Source: Lacipirellula parvula (GTDB taxonomy: Bacteria > Planctomycetota > Planctomycetia > Pirellulales > Lacipirellulaceae). Taken from it: 64,000 nucleotides of DNA. The notes beneath the pieces were generated by a model. It was not told the origin of the DNA and made no database searches. It saw only the letters and a list, made by a program, of their open reading frames with translations. Position 1 is the stretch's first letter, and each line of letters opens with the position of its first letter. Shown piece after piece: positions 51,408 through 59,768 of the stretch. A program made the position numbers and the translations under genes. The stretch covers positions 5,004,501 through 5,068,500 of the forward strand of contig NZ_AP021861.1 in NCBI RefSeq assembly GCF_009177095.1, given 5' to 3'.

Positions 51408-52195
51408 GGCGTCCCTCCTGCGGGAGCTGGTTCCGAGGGACGGGGGGGGAGCCGATGCTGAAACTCGCCGAGATTTTCGTACGTCGACGGAGCGTCGATC
51501 CGCATGCCGTCTTTCACTTGCTGCGGCGTCAGCAGGTGATGCCGCACCATCGTCAGCTTCGCCCACTCGCCGTCATGCTTCTTGATCAGGTACTCGGCGA
51601 TTTTGTTCTCCCATCCAATACCGGAGGTCGCCTGATCGCGGGACTGCTCCACCAGCATCATGTGCCGGTGATAGAACAGCCGTGGCCACTGCTCGCGCCG
51701 ATCGGGGAAGCGCCCTTCAGCGATCTTCTCGTTGGCAGCGTTGTAAATCTCGTACTTGATCAGATGGCTTGCCGTTGGATCGGGCGAGAAGAAGTTGTAG
51801 CCGTGATTGACGAACACCAGGTTCGCGTAGTGATGGAGATACTTCGCCAGCGCGATCGGAATCACCGGCAACTGCGGCGGGTATTGCTGCGGGTCGAGTT
51901 GCTCAATCGGGATCGGCTGCCCCTGAGAGTTCAGCGGCGTGCCGCCCGGCTCGATCATCGGCACCACCGACGAACTCAGCTGCAGATGCCACGGCGAGAC
52001 GAACACGGCAACCAAGTGAAACGCCACCAGCATGCTCACCAGCACCCGCGCGAACGGGCCCCACGGCCACGGCGACGGAGTCTTGGGCTTCGCTGGTTTG
52101 GCCGGCTTCGGCTTGGCCTCGGGCGCAGGGGCGGGCGCGGGCTTTTTCTCGCCTGCCGCCGGCTGAGGGGGAGTTTCAGGACGTTGCTTACTCAT
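51404..52195 (-). CDS. Membrane-anchored partner of the HTTM protein, function unknown
   Basis: A 263-residue protein. The first 45 residues are Pro/Ala/Lys-rich and probably cytoplasmic; one transmembrane helix follows (WGPFARVLVSMLVAFHLVAVFV, about 45-68); the rest is extracytoplasmic. Segments such as LVFVNHGYNFFSPDPTASHLIKYEI and RFPDRREQWPRLFYHRHMMLVEQ recur in proteins encoded beside HTTM genes as far as I recall. Co-translation with the HTTM gene (4-nt overlap) implies a complex. The ATG at 52195 is preferred over a GTG at 52204. Confidence 0.82.
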   Translation of the reverse strand: MSKQRPETPPQPAAGEKKPAPAPAPEAKPKPAKPAKPKTPSPWPWGPFARVLVSMLVAFHLVAVFVSPWHLQLSSSVVPMIEPGGTPLNSQGQPIPIEQLDPQQYPPQLPVIPIALAKYLHHYANLVFVNHGYNFFSPDPTASHLIKYEIYNAANEKIAEGRFPDRREQWPRLFYHRHMMLVEQSRDQATSGIGWENKIAEYLIKKHDGEWAKLTMVRHHLLTPQQVKDGMRIDAPSTYENLGEFQHRLPPRPSEPAPAGGTP

Positions 52196-52244
52196 GAATG
52201 CCACAGGTGCGACGCCCCGTTGAGGGCGTTCCAGGCCGTATTTC

Positions 52245-52330
52245 TAGCCCCGGGCTTCGCCCGGGGGTTGTTCGCCGCGACGAGTTGGCTCGTCGACTGG
52301 TGCGCCACCCCCGGGCGAAGCCCGGGGCTA
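52245..52330. repeat. Palindromic element with 24-bp perfect arms
   Basis: TAGCCCCGGGCTTCGCCCGG-GGGT and its exact reverse complement flank 38 nt. The arms are themselves near-palindromic (CCCGGGCTTCGCCCGGG). There is no T-run on the minus side, so it is not simply a terminator. It lies between the HTTM-partner gene and the TIGR03000 gene. Confidence 0.88.
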
Positions 52331-52366
52331 AAAAAGGCTGCAGGTTCCGTATGCGTGTAGCAAACG

Positions 52367-52402
52367 AAAAACCCCCGCATCGGTCAACGCCGATGCGGGG
52401 GT
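52367..52402 (-). terminator. Rho-independent terminator of the TIGR03000 gene
   Basis: On the minus strand ACCCCCGCATCGG, a short loop, CCGATGCGGGGGT and then TTTT. It begins 32 nt after the stop codon. Confidence 0.93.
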
Positions 52403-52433
52403 AAAACTGCGTCAAGAGCGAAAAATGGCGAAC

Positions 52434-53474
52434 TTAGTTGGCCGCCACCTTCAGGGCATTCCCGGCGAGCTCGAAGGCGAGCTCGTAGGTCTTGCCACCC
52501 TCGATGTCGAGGGTCTTCTCTTCGACCAAGGTCTTGCCGTCTTGCTCGAGCTCGACGCGGACGGTGTAACCGTTCCACATCTGGCCGGCGTTCAGGCTGT
52601 TGGTCGTGTAGCTGCGGACTTCGCCGGTTTGCTCCGTCGGGGCGCCAGCCAAGGTGACCTTGGCTCCGGCCGGGACGTTGAGCTTCAGCTCGGTCTGGGC
52701 GGTCTTGTCGCTGCTATCGGCGCCGCCGAAAGCCAGCTGGACGTTCTCGCCGGCGGTCAGGCGGACGACCTTGTCTTCGGTCATCGGCTTGCCGTCGCGT
52801 TCAAAGTGAACCCGCAGCTTGTAGGAGTACGAACGGCCTGGCTTCAGGCCGCGCGACACGTAGTGACGCTCGGCGCCAGTGCTGTTGGTGGCCAGGTCGT
52901 TGACGAAGACCTTGGCGTCGGCCGGCAGGCTGACGAAGATCGTCGCTTCGGTGGCCGAGGCGCTCGGGGTGGCGGGGGTGGCTTCAACCGGAACTTCCGG
53001 CGAGGTCACTTCGCCTTCGGCGGGGTACGACTCGTAGACGGCGCCGCCGTACGAACCGCTGCTGCCCGACGACGAACCGTAGCTACCCGAGCTGCTGTAG
53101 CTGGCATAGCTGCCCGACGAGGAGCCGTAGCTGCCCGACGACGAGTAACGGGCCGCCTTGCGGGCGTGCCAACGCGAGAACAAGCCCGGACGGCCGTAGC
53201 TGCCCGAGGAACCGCTGCTGCTGTAGCTGGCGTAGCTGCCCGACGAGGAGCCGTAGCTGCCCGAGCTGCTGTAGGCGCTGTAGGTGGCATAGCTGCCGCC
53301 GTAGCTGCCGCTCGAGGCATAGCTGCCCGACGAAGCGTAGCTGCCGCTCGAGGCGTAGCTGCCGCTGGAACCGTAGCTGCCGCGCGAGCGAGCCGAGGCT
53401 TCGCCAGCAGCAACCGCGACCATCCCTGCCGCAACGACCGCAACCGCGACCAGCTTAGTGTTGCCGAATCTCAT
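52434..53474 (-). CDS. TIGR03000-domain secreted protein with Gly-Ser-Tyr repeat region
   Basis: A 346-residue exported protein. A signal peptide (about 1-27, ending AGEASA) is followed by a tract of about 120 residues made of GSYGSS, GSYASS and related units, broken once by GRPGLFSRWHARKAAR. Two TIGR03000-type domains follow (ATIFVSLPADAKVFVND ... YVSRGLKPGRSYSYKLRV and LKLNVPAGAKVTLAG ... YTVRVELEQDGKTLVEE), a beta domain of unknown role found in planctomycetes. The GGGGGAAT then GAAGAG before the ATG at 53474 gives a strong ribosome site. The Tyr/Ser-rich tract could crosslink or self-associate in the cell envelope. Confidence 0.92.
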   Translation of the reverse strand: MRFGNTKLVAVAVVAAGMVAVAAGEASARSRGSYGSSGSYASSGSYASSGSYASSGSYGGSYATYSAYSSSGSYGSSSGSYASYSSSGSSGSYGRPGLFSRWHARKAARYSSSGSYGSSSGSYASYSSSGSYGSSSGSSGSYGGAVYESYPAEGEVTSPEVPVEATPATPSASATEATIFVSLPADAKVFVNDLATNSTGAERHYVSRGLKPGRSYSYKLRVHFERDGKPMTEDKVVRLTAGENVQLAFGGADSSDKTAQTELKLNVPAGAKVTLAGAPTEQTGEVRSYTTNSLNAGQMWNGYTVRVELEQDGKTLVEEKTLDIEGGKTYELAFELAGNALKVAAN

Positions 53475-53742
53475 CTCTTCATTCCCCCTGAGGACCTTGA
53501 ATTTTTGGATCATTTCGAACTGGGCAACGATCCCTGCCTGGTCGATGGCAAGACGCCGAGCGGATAACCGCACTCGACCGACACATCGGTAACATAGCAG
53601 CGGGGGGGTGTAATTCAAGGAACTTGCGAAGAATTAACCGGTTCTGGCGATTAGGAAATACAGCTAATATTGGGCGATAGGGGTATTGATCCCATGCTGG
53701 CGTCACGGTCGTTACGACCGGCGCCAACGGCCCTCCGCTAAC

Positions 53743-55014
53743 CTATTTGCCGGCATGCACGGCGCGCAATTCGAGGTCATCGAGATCGAGTCGCCCGGTC
53801 GCGCCGTTGAGCCCAATGCGAATGATCGCCTCGCGCGCGGCGAGCGGCACGCGAACCATCCGCTCCTCGCGACGCCAACCGAAGGTCCCTTTCCACGGCC
53901 CAAGCTCGACCGTGTCGATCACTGCCCGCCGCTCGTCGTAGAAGTTGACGATCACGCCCGGCGTCTCGCCCGCAGCGGCCGCGATCCCCTTGGCACCGAC
54001 TTGGCAGCTCACCTCGATTTGGCTGACCTTCCGACCGTCGATCGCCATTCCCTGGAGCGCTTGGCTGATGAGCCCCGGCTCGCTGTTCGTAAACCGTATG
54101 AAGCGCTTGCCGCCGGACGCCGGCTCGTCGGCCGAGCCCTCCACCGTGGTCGCCTGCCGCAAATAATGCCAGCCAACGGGGTCGCTCGTCTTGCCAACGA
54201 CCTCTTCAAAACCGCCGTTGCGAACCGTCGGATGGAGCGGATCGGGCTGCACCTGCCGCGAATCCTCGGCGGCGCCGGTCATCGGTACGAAGAGCGTCGC
54301 CTGCAGTGGTTCGCTCTCCAGCTTGCCGTCGCGTTTGGTCATCCGCACGAGATTCTGCTGGTAGCGCTCGCCGACGGGAATGATCATCTCGCCTCCCTCG
54401 CGCAGTTGATCGACGAGCGGCTGCGGCACGCTCTCCGGCGAGCAAGTGACGATGATCTTGTCGAACGGCGCCGCCTCGGGCCAGCCTTTAAATCCGTCGC
54501 CGATGCGGACGTGGACGTTGTCGTATTTCAATCGTTCGAGCGCTCGCTTCGCCCGTTTGCCAAGCGGCTCGACGATCTCGATCGTGTAAACGTCTTTCAC
54601 CAGGGGGCTGAGCACCGCCGCTTGATAGCCGCTGCCGGTGCCGATTTCGAGCACGCGATCCGTTGCCTTCGGCCGCAGCTGCTCGGTCATGTAGGCGACG
54701 ACGAACGGCGGCGAGATCGTTTGCCGATCGCCGATCGGCAGCGCCGCATCGAGGTAGGCGTAAGGGCGATACGCACTCGGCATGAATTGATGCCGCGGCG
54801 TCGCCTGCATCGCCTTGAGCACGCGTGGATCTTTCACGCCCGCGGCTTCGATTTCCTCAGCAACCATCTTCGCTCGTTGAGCAGCATACTCCTGCTCGGT
54901 TGGGGCAGGGGCCTGCGCCGCGACGTTAAGCGGCGCTGTGCACAGCAGCGAGAGAATCGCGAAAACGCCGAGAAAACCGGCGTTTTGACGGAGTTCGCTT
55001 GCAGACTTCCACAT
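53743..55014 (-). CDS. Exported protein-L-isoaspartate O-methyltransferase with C-terminal beta domain
   Basis: A 423-residue protein. Residues 1-34 are a signal peptide (FLGVFAILSLLCTAPLNVAAQA). Residues about 40-250 are a PCMT fold: TPRHQFMP, the active loop RQTISPPFVVAYMTEQL, the SAM-binding LEIGTGSGYQAAVLSP (122-137) and the VTCSPESVPQPLVDQL region. The enzyme methylates isoaspartyl residues in damaged proteins. Residues about 260-423 form a beta-sandwich-like domain (NGGFEEVVGKTSDPVGWHYL, RFTNSEPGLISQAL), resembling carbohydrate-binding modules. Export and the fusion are unusual for a repair enzyme. The start is the ATG at 55014; a GTG at 55026 is possible. Confidence 0.9.
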   Translation of the reverse strand: MWKSASELRQNAGFLGVFAILSLLCTAPLNVAAQAPAPTEQEYAAQRAKMVAEEIEAAGVKDPRVLKAMQATPRHQFMPSAYRPYAYLDAALPIGDRQTISPPFVVAYMTEQLRPKATDRVLEIGTGSGYQAAVLSPLVKDVYTIEIVEPLGKRAKRALERLKYDNVHVRIGDGFKGWPEAAPFDKIIVTCSPESVPQPLVDQLREGGEMIIPVGERYQQNLVRMTKRDGKLESEPLQATLFVPMTGAAEDSRQVQPDPLHPTVRNGGFEEVVGKTSDPVGWHYLRQATTVEGSADEPASGGKRFIRFTNSEPGLISQALQGMAIDGRKVSQIEVSCQVGAKGIAAAAGETPGVIVNFYDERRAVIDTVELGPWKGTFGWRREERMVRVPLAAREAIIRIGLNGATGRLDLDDLELRAVHAGK

Positions 55015-55079
55015 GGTCGGACTCACGAACGAGGCGTTAAACGGCTACGATAAACTTTTGCAGGAAGCGATCAGAATTT

Positions 55080-55170
55080 TGTGGGAGGCGTCTCCGACGC
55101 CGAAACCGGTCACCGACACGAGCGGTCGTAGCAGCTCAACGCCGCTTCGGGGTCGGAGACCCCTCCCACA
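55080..55170. repeat. Inverted-repeat element, family B copy 1
   Basis: Left arm TGTGGGAGGCGTCTCCGACG and right arm GGTCGGAGACCCCTCCCACA differ at one position. They enclose about 50 nt of unrelated sequence. A second copy with identical arms lies at 56441-56532. It sits in the divergent gap between the methyltransferase and the aminotransferase. Confidence 0.9.
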
Positions 55171-55233
55171 GATTCTTGGGCAAGGCCGTGCATCCATTGA
55201 TTCTAGCACAGCCGCATAAATCGGAGATTCGGC

Positions 55234-56385
55234 GTGAACGGCGAGATTGAGGCGGTACGCAACGAGCTTCGCGCGGCAATGCCCGTGGCCCAGAACTGGG
55301 CCTACTTCGACCACGCCGCTGTCGCCCCTGTGACGGCGCCAGCCGCCGCGGCGATGCGCACTTGGATCGATCAATCGCTCGAGGAGGGCGATACGATGTG
55401 GCCCGAGTGGGCCCGGCAGCTAAAGCAAGTTCGCCAATCGGCGGCGACGCTAGTCGGCGCCACGCCGGCGGAGATCGCGCTCGTCCCCAACACGACGGCC
55501 GGGATCAACCTCGTGGCCGAGGGGCTCGATTGGCGCGCCGGCGACAACGTCGTCACGCTCGCCGACGAGTATCCGTCGAATCTCTACCCCTGGATGAACC
55601 TCGCCGCCCGCGGCGTCGAAACCCGCCGCGTGCCGACCGCCGACGGCGTCGTCGATTACGACCAACTCGCCGCCCACTGCGACGAGCGGACGCGAATCAT
55701 CACGGTCAGCTGGGTCGCCTTCTCGAACGGCTGCCGCCGCGATCTGAACGCCATCGCCGAGGTCGCTGCCCGCCAGGGGACGCTGCTGTTCGTCGATGCG
55801 ATCCAAGGCCTCGGCGCGTTCCCGCTCGATGTGAGCCAAACGCCAATCGACTTCCTCGCGGCCGACGGGCACAAGTGGATGCTCGGCCCTGAAGGCGCCG
55901 GCATCGCCTACATCCGTCGCGATCGCCTGCCGCTGCTCACGCCTACTGCTGTCGGCGCCCACAGCGTCGTCCACGCCCAGGATTACGCCCACATCGAACT
56001 GAAGCTGAAGCAGGACGCCTCACGGTACGAAGGGGGTTCGGTGAACGTCCCCGGCATGCTCGGGCTAGGCGCGAGCCTCGACCTGCTGCAATCGCTCGGC
56101 ATCGACCGCGTCGCCGCCTCGGTGCTGGAGATCAGCGATCATCTGGTGAGCGAGTTGCAGCAACTCGGCATGCGGGTGATCTCACCCCGCGCGGGCGAGC
56201 AGCGGAGCGGCATCGTTTCGTTTGAGTACCCGAACGCTGATTTGAACGCCGTTCGCCGCCATTGCCTCGAACGCCAGATCGCGCTCGCCACCCGCGCGGG
56301 GCGGATCCGCGTGAGTCCCCATGCGTACAACAACCATGACGACGTGGCACAGTTGATCGACGCGCTGCGCAGCTATCAAGGATAA
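55234..56385 (+). CDS. Class V aminotransferase (cysteine desulfurase-like fold)
   Basis: A 383-residue PLP enzyme. It has the class V pattern: FDHAAVAPV at the N-terminus, VPNTTAGINLVAEGLDW, VSWVAFSNGCRRDL, the PLP-binding Asp/Gln region FVDAIQGLGAFPLDV, and the Schiff-base Lys in ADGHKWMLGPEG. Members include cysteine desulfurases, isopenicillin-N-epimerase-like enzymes and selenocysteine lyases; the exact reaction is not clear. The GTG start at 55234 has GGAG 7 nt upstream. The GH43 gene begins 7 bp after the stop. Confidence 0.92.
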   Translation: MNGEIEAVRNELRAAMPVAQNWAYFDHAAVAPVTAPAAAAMRTWIDQSLEEGDTMWPEWARQLKQVRQSAATLVGATPAEIALVPNTTAGINLVAEGLDWRAGDNVVTLADEYPSNLYPWMNLAARGVETRRVPTADGVVDYDQLAAHCDERTRIITVSWVAFSNGCRRDLNAIAEVAARQGTLLFVDAIQGLGAFPLDVSQTPIDFLAADGHKWMLGPEGAGIAYIRRDRLPLLTPTAVGAHSVVHAQDYAHIELKLKQDASRYEGGSVNVPGMLGLGASLDLLQSLGIDRVAASVLEISDHLVSELQQLGMRVISPRAGEQRSGIVSFEYPNADLNAVRRHCLERQIALATRAGRIRVSPHAYNNHDDVAQLIDALRSYQG

Positions 56386-56392
56386 ACGCCCG

Positions 56393-57484
56393 ATGAAGAC
56401 CGATGCATACCCAGCCCTTAGCGGTTCCAAGAGCGATCGATTGTGGGAGGCGTCTCCGACGCCGATTTCGCGTTGCCAATTAAGTTGCTTCGGCAGGCGA
56501 TCCGTACTCGGCGTCGGAGACGCCTCCCACAAAATCCTGCTTGCGGCATCGCTCGCGGTGGGGTTGCTCGCGGCCGCTCAAGCAGTCGCGGATGAGTCGG
56601 CGCCCGCCACCTACAAAAACCCCATCGTCACCGCCGGCAATCCCGCCGATCCGCACGTGATCCGCGTCGGCGATACCTACTACCTCTACGCCACGACGTA
56701 TGGCCGCGGTTACGACGTCCTCACGTCAAAAGATCTCGTCCACTGGAAGAACGAGGGAAGCGCGTTCGACGATCCCCGCGGCGGGGCGTGGGCGCCCGAC
56801 GTCTTCCACAACGTCCGCGGCGACGGCAAGTTCTACCTCTACTACACCGACAACGACCCCGCCCACGACGAGGGTGGCGCGCGGAAGCAAATCGGCGTCG
56901 CCGTGGCCGACAGCCCGCGCGGGCCGTTCGTCGATAAGGCGGTGCTCGCCCCCGGTTCAATCGACGCCCACTTGTTCCGGGACGACGACGGGCAGCTTTA
57001 CCTCTACTACGTCGAGATCCTCGACGGTTTCAAGATCTACGGCCAGCAGATGAGCGATCCCGTCACGCCCGAGGGCGAACGCGTGCTGCTCATCCAGCCG
57101 ACCGAGCCGTGGGAAATGGCGTCGGGCCACGTCACCGAAGGGCCGTTCGTGCTCAAGCATGACGGGCGGTACTACCTAATGTTCTCCGGCAGCGGCGCCG
57201 ACTCCCGCCACTACGCCATTGGCTACGCCACGTCGAAATCGCCGCTCGGGCCGTTCGAAAAGTACGCGAAGAACCCGATCGTCTCGCAAAGCGAAACACT
57301 CTTCGGGCCCGGCCACCACTGCGTCGTCGCGACGCCCGAAGGGAAGCTGTGGATGATCTACCACCAGAAGCACGACGGCGAGATCAACTGGCGGCGGTTC
57401 CTGGCGATCGACCCGCTCTGGTTCGACGACGCCGGCGTACTGCATGGCAAAGTAACCCGCGACACCGACGAGCCGGCGCCGTAG
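56393..57484 (+). CDS. GH43-family glycoside hydrolase with repeat-derived N-terminus
   Basis: A 363-residue exported five-bladed propeller glycosidase. The catalytic residues are visible: D86 in NPADPHVI (general base), D191 in SIDAHLFRDDDG (pKa modulator) and E249 in VTEGPFVLKHDG (acid). Family 43 removes arabinose or xylose from plant-type polysaccharides. The ATG at 56393 has AAGGA 10 nt upstream. Residues about 17-47 are translated from an inverted-repeat element, and the true signal peptide core (ILLAASLAVGLLAAAQAVA) begins right after it. The element seems to have entered the n-region of the signal peptide and kept the frame open. Secretion efficiency may be reduced. Confidence 0.88.
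   Translation: MKTDAYPALSGSKSDRLWEASPTPISRCQLSCFGRRSVLGVGDASHKILLAASLAVGLLAAAQAVADESAPATYKNPIVTAGNPADPHVIRVGDTYYLYATTYGRGYDVLTSKDLVHWKNEGSAFDDPRGGAWAPDVFHNVRGDGKFYLYYTDNDPAHDEGGARKQIGVAVADSPRGPFVDKAVLAPGSIDAHLFRDDDGQLYLYYVEILDGFKIYGQQMSDPVTPEGERVLLIQPTEPWEMASGHVTEGPFVLKHDGRYYLMFSGSGADSRHYAIGYATSKSPLGPFEKYAKNPIVSQSETLFGPGHHCVVATPEGKLWMIYHQKHDGEINWRRFLAIDPLWFDDAGVLHGKVTRDTDEPAP
56441..56532. repeat. Inverted-repeat element, family B copy 2, inside the GH43 gene
   Basis: Perfect 25-bp arms TTGTGGGAGGCGTCTCCGAC-GCCGA and reverse complement enclose 42 nt. The right arm may extend a few bases (AAAATCC) when compared with the family B copy at 55080. No stop codon occurs in the frame read by the GH43 gene. 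Confidence 0.92.
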
Positions 57485-57511
57485 CGAATCTGGCTCACGA
57501 CGTTGAATGCT

Positions 57512-57617
57512 CCGGCCCCCTCCCCCTTGAGGGGAGGGCTGGGGAGGGGGTGGAACGTTGATACCCGCTTCTTTCACCCCTCCCTAACCCTCCCCCTCAA
57601 GAGGAGGGAACCTCAGG
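57512..57617. repeat. Short palindromic element, family A copy 2
   Basis: CCCCCTCCCCCTTGAGGGGAGGG ... TCACCCCTCCCTAACCCTCC ... GAGGAGGGAACCTCA matches the element at 12557-12659 in arm sequence, order and end. It starts 27 nt after the GH43 stop. Confidence 0.87.
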
Positions 57618-57865
57618 GTACACAGTCCCAAAATGCAAAAGCGTCGTCGTCAAACGGATTCCTGCACTCAAACGCAGATGTTACGCGTTGTGCGAAAGAT
57701 TCTGCAGATTCGCATGATTCCCCGCGATTGACGCACTCTGCTGACTGCATGAAGAGTGCCATTCACCCCGCGCCGCGAATTGGCGCCGCGCTTGCGTTCA
57801 CTTCCTCGCACAATCAACCGGCGCCGCCTGCAGCCGGATGAGTAGCCGAGTAAGGGAACCATGTC

Positions 57866-58537
57866 ATGCCACGCACAGCCGTCATCACGCTCGCCGCCGT
57901 CGCCACGTTCGCCGCCGTCGGTCTCCAGCAACAAGCCTCTGCCCAAACGATCGCCTACGATCACCGCAGCACCGTGCTCGGCGACCACCTCGCCGGCGCC
58001 TCGGAACTCGTGCGAGCCAACGGTCAGTTTCTGAAGGACGAAGCCGACGCCGCCGAAACCTGGACGCGCGTCACCGCGGCCAGCGACCAAATCCAATACA
58101 ACCGTGCTACCTACCGCAACGATGTGAAGCGGATGGAAACGGAAGTCCGCGAGCAGAAGGCCGGCGCGAATCGGGCGAAGCAGCAAGCCGAGGCGAACGC
58201 CGAGTTGGCTGCCGCCCTGAAACTGTACGAATCGGTCCAACGAGGCGCTGGCGCCTGGCCGACGGCCCTGACGCAAGCCCGCTACGCCGGCTCAGTCGCG
58301 ACCGTCAGCTCGCTGATTCGCAACTGGTCGCCCCAGCATCCGTCGAGCGACGTTTACCGCTCCGCCTTGGCGACGGAACTGGGCGTGCTGAAGGCCCGCG
58401 TCACCGCCGACCGCAGCCTTGACTTCGCCAGCCGCGTCGATGCGGTGCGGGCCATCAAGCAACTCCACCAACTGGCGATGATGTCGCCGAGCGAGTTCCC
58501 GCATCAATGGGAACAACGCCAGTTCGCGATGAAGTAA
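57866..58537 (+). CDS. Secreted hypothetical protein
   Basis: A 223-residue protein with signal peptide 1-26 (AVATFAAVGLQQQASAQT). The mature part is mainly helical, with a stretch rich in Ala, Glu, Lys and Gln (residues about 85-125: RMETEVREQKAGANRAKQQAEANAEL) that may form a coiled coil. I recognise no domain. The ATG at 57866 has GGGAA about 8 nt upstream. It is monocistronic, with nothing nearby to suggest a role. Confidence 0.82.
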   Translation: MPRTAVITLAAVATFAAVGLQQQASAQTIAYDHRSTVLGDHLAGASELVRANGQFLKDEADAAETWTRVTAASDQIQYNRATYRNDVKRMETEVREQKAGANRAKQQAEANAELAAALKLYESVQRGAGAWPTALTQARYAGSVATVSSLIRNWSPQHPSSDVYRSALATELGVLKARVTADRSLDFASRVDAVRAIKQLHQLAMMSPSEFPHQWEQRQFAMK

Positions 58538-58715
58538 GCAGAGGATGGAACCGCCGATGAACGCGGACAAACGCAGATATTTTTGAACGAGAGAAACCGC
58601 GACTCACGCGAATCGCCACGAGTGACAAGAAATCTTAAAGCCCCCCACTGAGCGATCTGCGGCTCCGGCTGCAGGTCGCTCTTCTTGTTGACGGTGAGGA
58701 ATCAACCGGCGGGCG

Positions 58716-59768
58716 TTACTCGGCGGCGACTTCATCGCTGGCGCGAGTGGCTAAGGCCTTCCACACCACGGGGTCGACGCCGTCGTTGTAGAACCGGCAG
58801 GCGCCATCAGCGGTCGAACCGTTCACGCCGCCGGGGTGAGCGCTGCGAGCGGCGCGCCAGCCGTAGGCCGAGTAGAGGATCGGCTGCGCGGGGGGCGGCG
58901 TCGGGTCGCTCGTCGCAGAAGCGGCGCAGTCGTAATGCTGGGAGTTCGGCGGATAGTAGTGGTTGTACGTGGCGCTGCGATACTCGCCGCTCGCCCACGC
59001 GAAGCCGCGCGGATCGTTGCCGGTGCTCGCCGAGGAATTGAAGTTCATCGAGCCGTTGCACTTGAAGTCGGAGAGATCGGTCGGCCCGGCGAACGACAGG
59101 ACGAACTTGTAGCTTCGCTCGGGCGTCGCACCGTTGAGAGCCCCCTCGCCGTCGCGCACCGTGTCGGCGCCGATGAGACTTTCCGAGACGGCCATCGTGT
59201 TCGACGAGCCGTCGGTGATCTCGCCGAAGGTCGTCGCCGAGTTGACGTAGAAGACGCCGTCGGTGTCGAACGGCGTGCCGCCGCCGGAGCCCGAGCCGCC
59301 GCAAACGGCGTAGTTCGTCGGGCCGGTTTCCGGCTTCACCCGCTCCTGTAGATCGCTGGGGCAAAGGAACACCGGCAGCATCTGTACGACGGCCGGCTTA
59401 TTAGGCGCCGAGATCGGATACCCGCCCCCCGGCATGTACAGCGGCAGCGAGAGATCTAGCAGGTTGTGGAGCGATTGCTGCTCCATGTAGGGCAGCAGCT
59501 GCGCGAGGGCCGACCAGCGGTAGAAGCTGTGAGGATGCCGCTCGTCCGGCGGGTACGACTTCGACATCGCCGCCGAGGGAAACGCATTCTTCGCCGCGTG
59601 ATGATTCTGCAGCGCGAGGCTCGTTTGCTTGAGGTTGTTGAGGCACTGCGCGCGCCGGGCGCTCTCGCGGGCGGCCTGCACGGCGGGGAGGAGCAGGGCG
59701 ATGAGGGCGCCAATGATGGCGATCACCACCAGTAGTTCCACCAACGTGAATCCGGCGGGCTTACGCAC
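58716..59768 (-). CDS. DUF1559 pseudopilin-like protein (GTG start, coupled to dockerin gene)
   Basis: A 350-residue protein. With the GTG at 59768 it begins MRKPAG then [22 protein letters not shown], a prepilin-type leader, followed by [22 protein letters not shown] and the DUF1559 body; it ends with [19 protein letters not shown] and [20 protein letters not shown] lies 9 nt upstream of this GTG. The start falls 8 nt inside the upstream dockerin/PEP-CTERM gene, implying translational coupling. Longer starts add a basic, unconserved leader and are rejected. Confidence 0.92.
   Translation of the reverse strand: MRKPAGFTLVELLVVIAIIGALIALLLPAVQAARESARRAQCLNNLKQTSLALQNHHAAKNAFPSAAMSKSYPPDERHPHSFYRWSALAQLLPYMEQQSLHNLLDLSLPLYMPGGGYPISAPNKPAVVQMLPVFLCPSDLQERVKPETGPTNYAVCGGSGSGGGTPFDTDGVFYVNSATTFGEITDGSSNTMAVSESLIGADTVRDGEGALNGATPERSYKFVLSFAGPTDLSDFKCNGSMNFNSSASTGNDPRGFAWASGEYRSATYNHYYPPNSQHYDCAASATSDPTPPPAQPILYSAYGWRAARSAHPGGVNGSTADGACRFYNDGVDPVVWKALATRASDEVAAE

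Noticed and set aside
56393-57484. GH43 gene as a plain pseudogene
   Set aside because: All three catalytic residues are intact, the frame is open across the repeat, and the start has a good ribosome site, so it may still be expressed.
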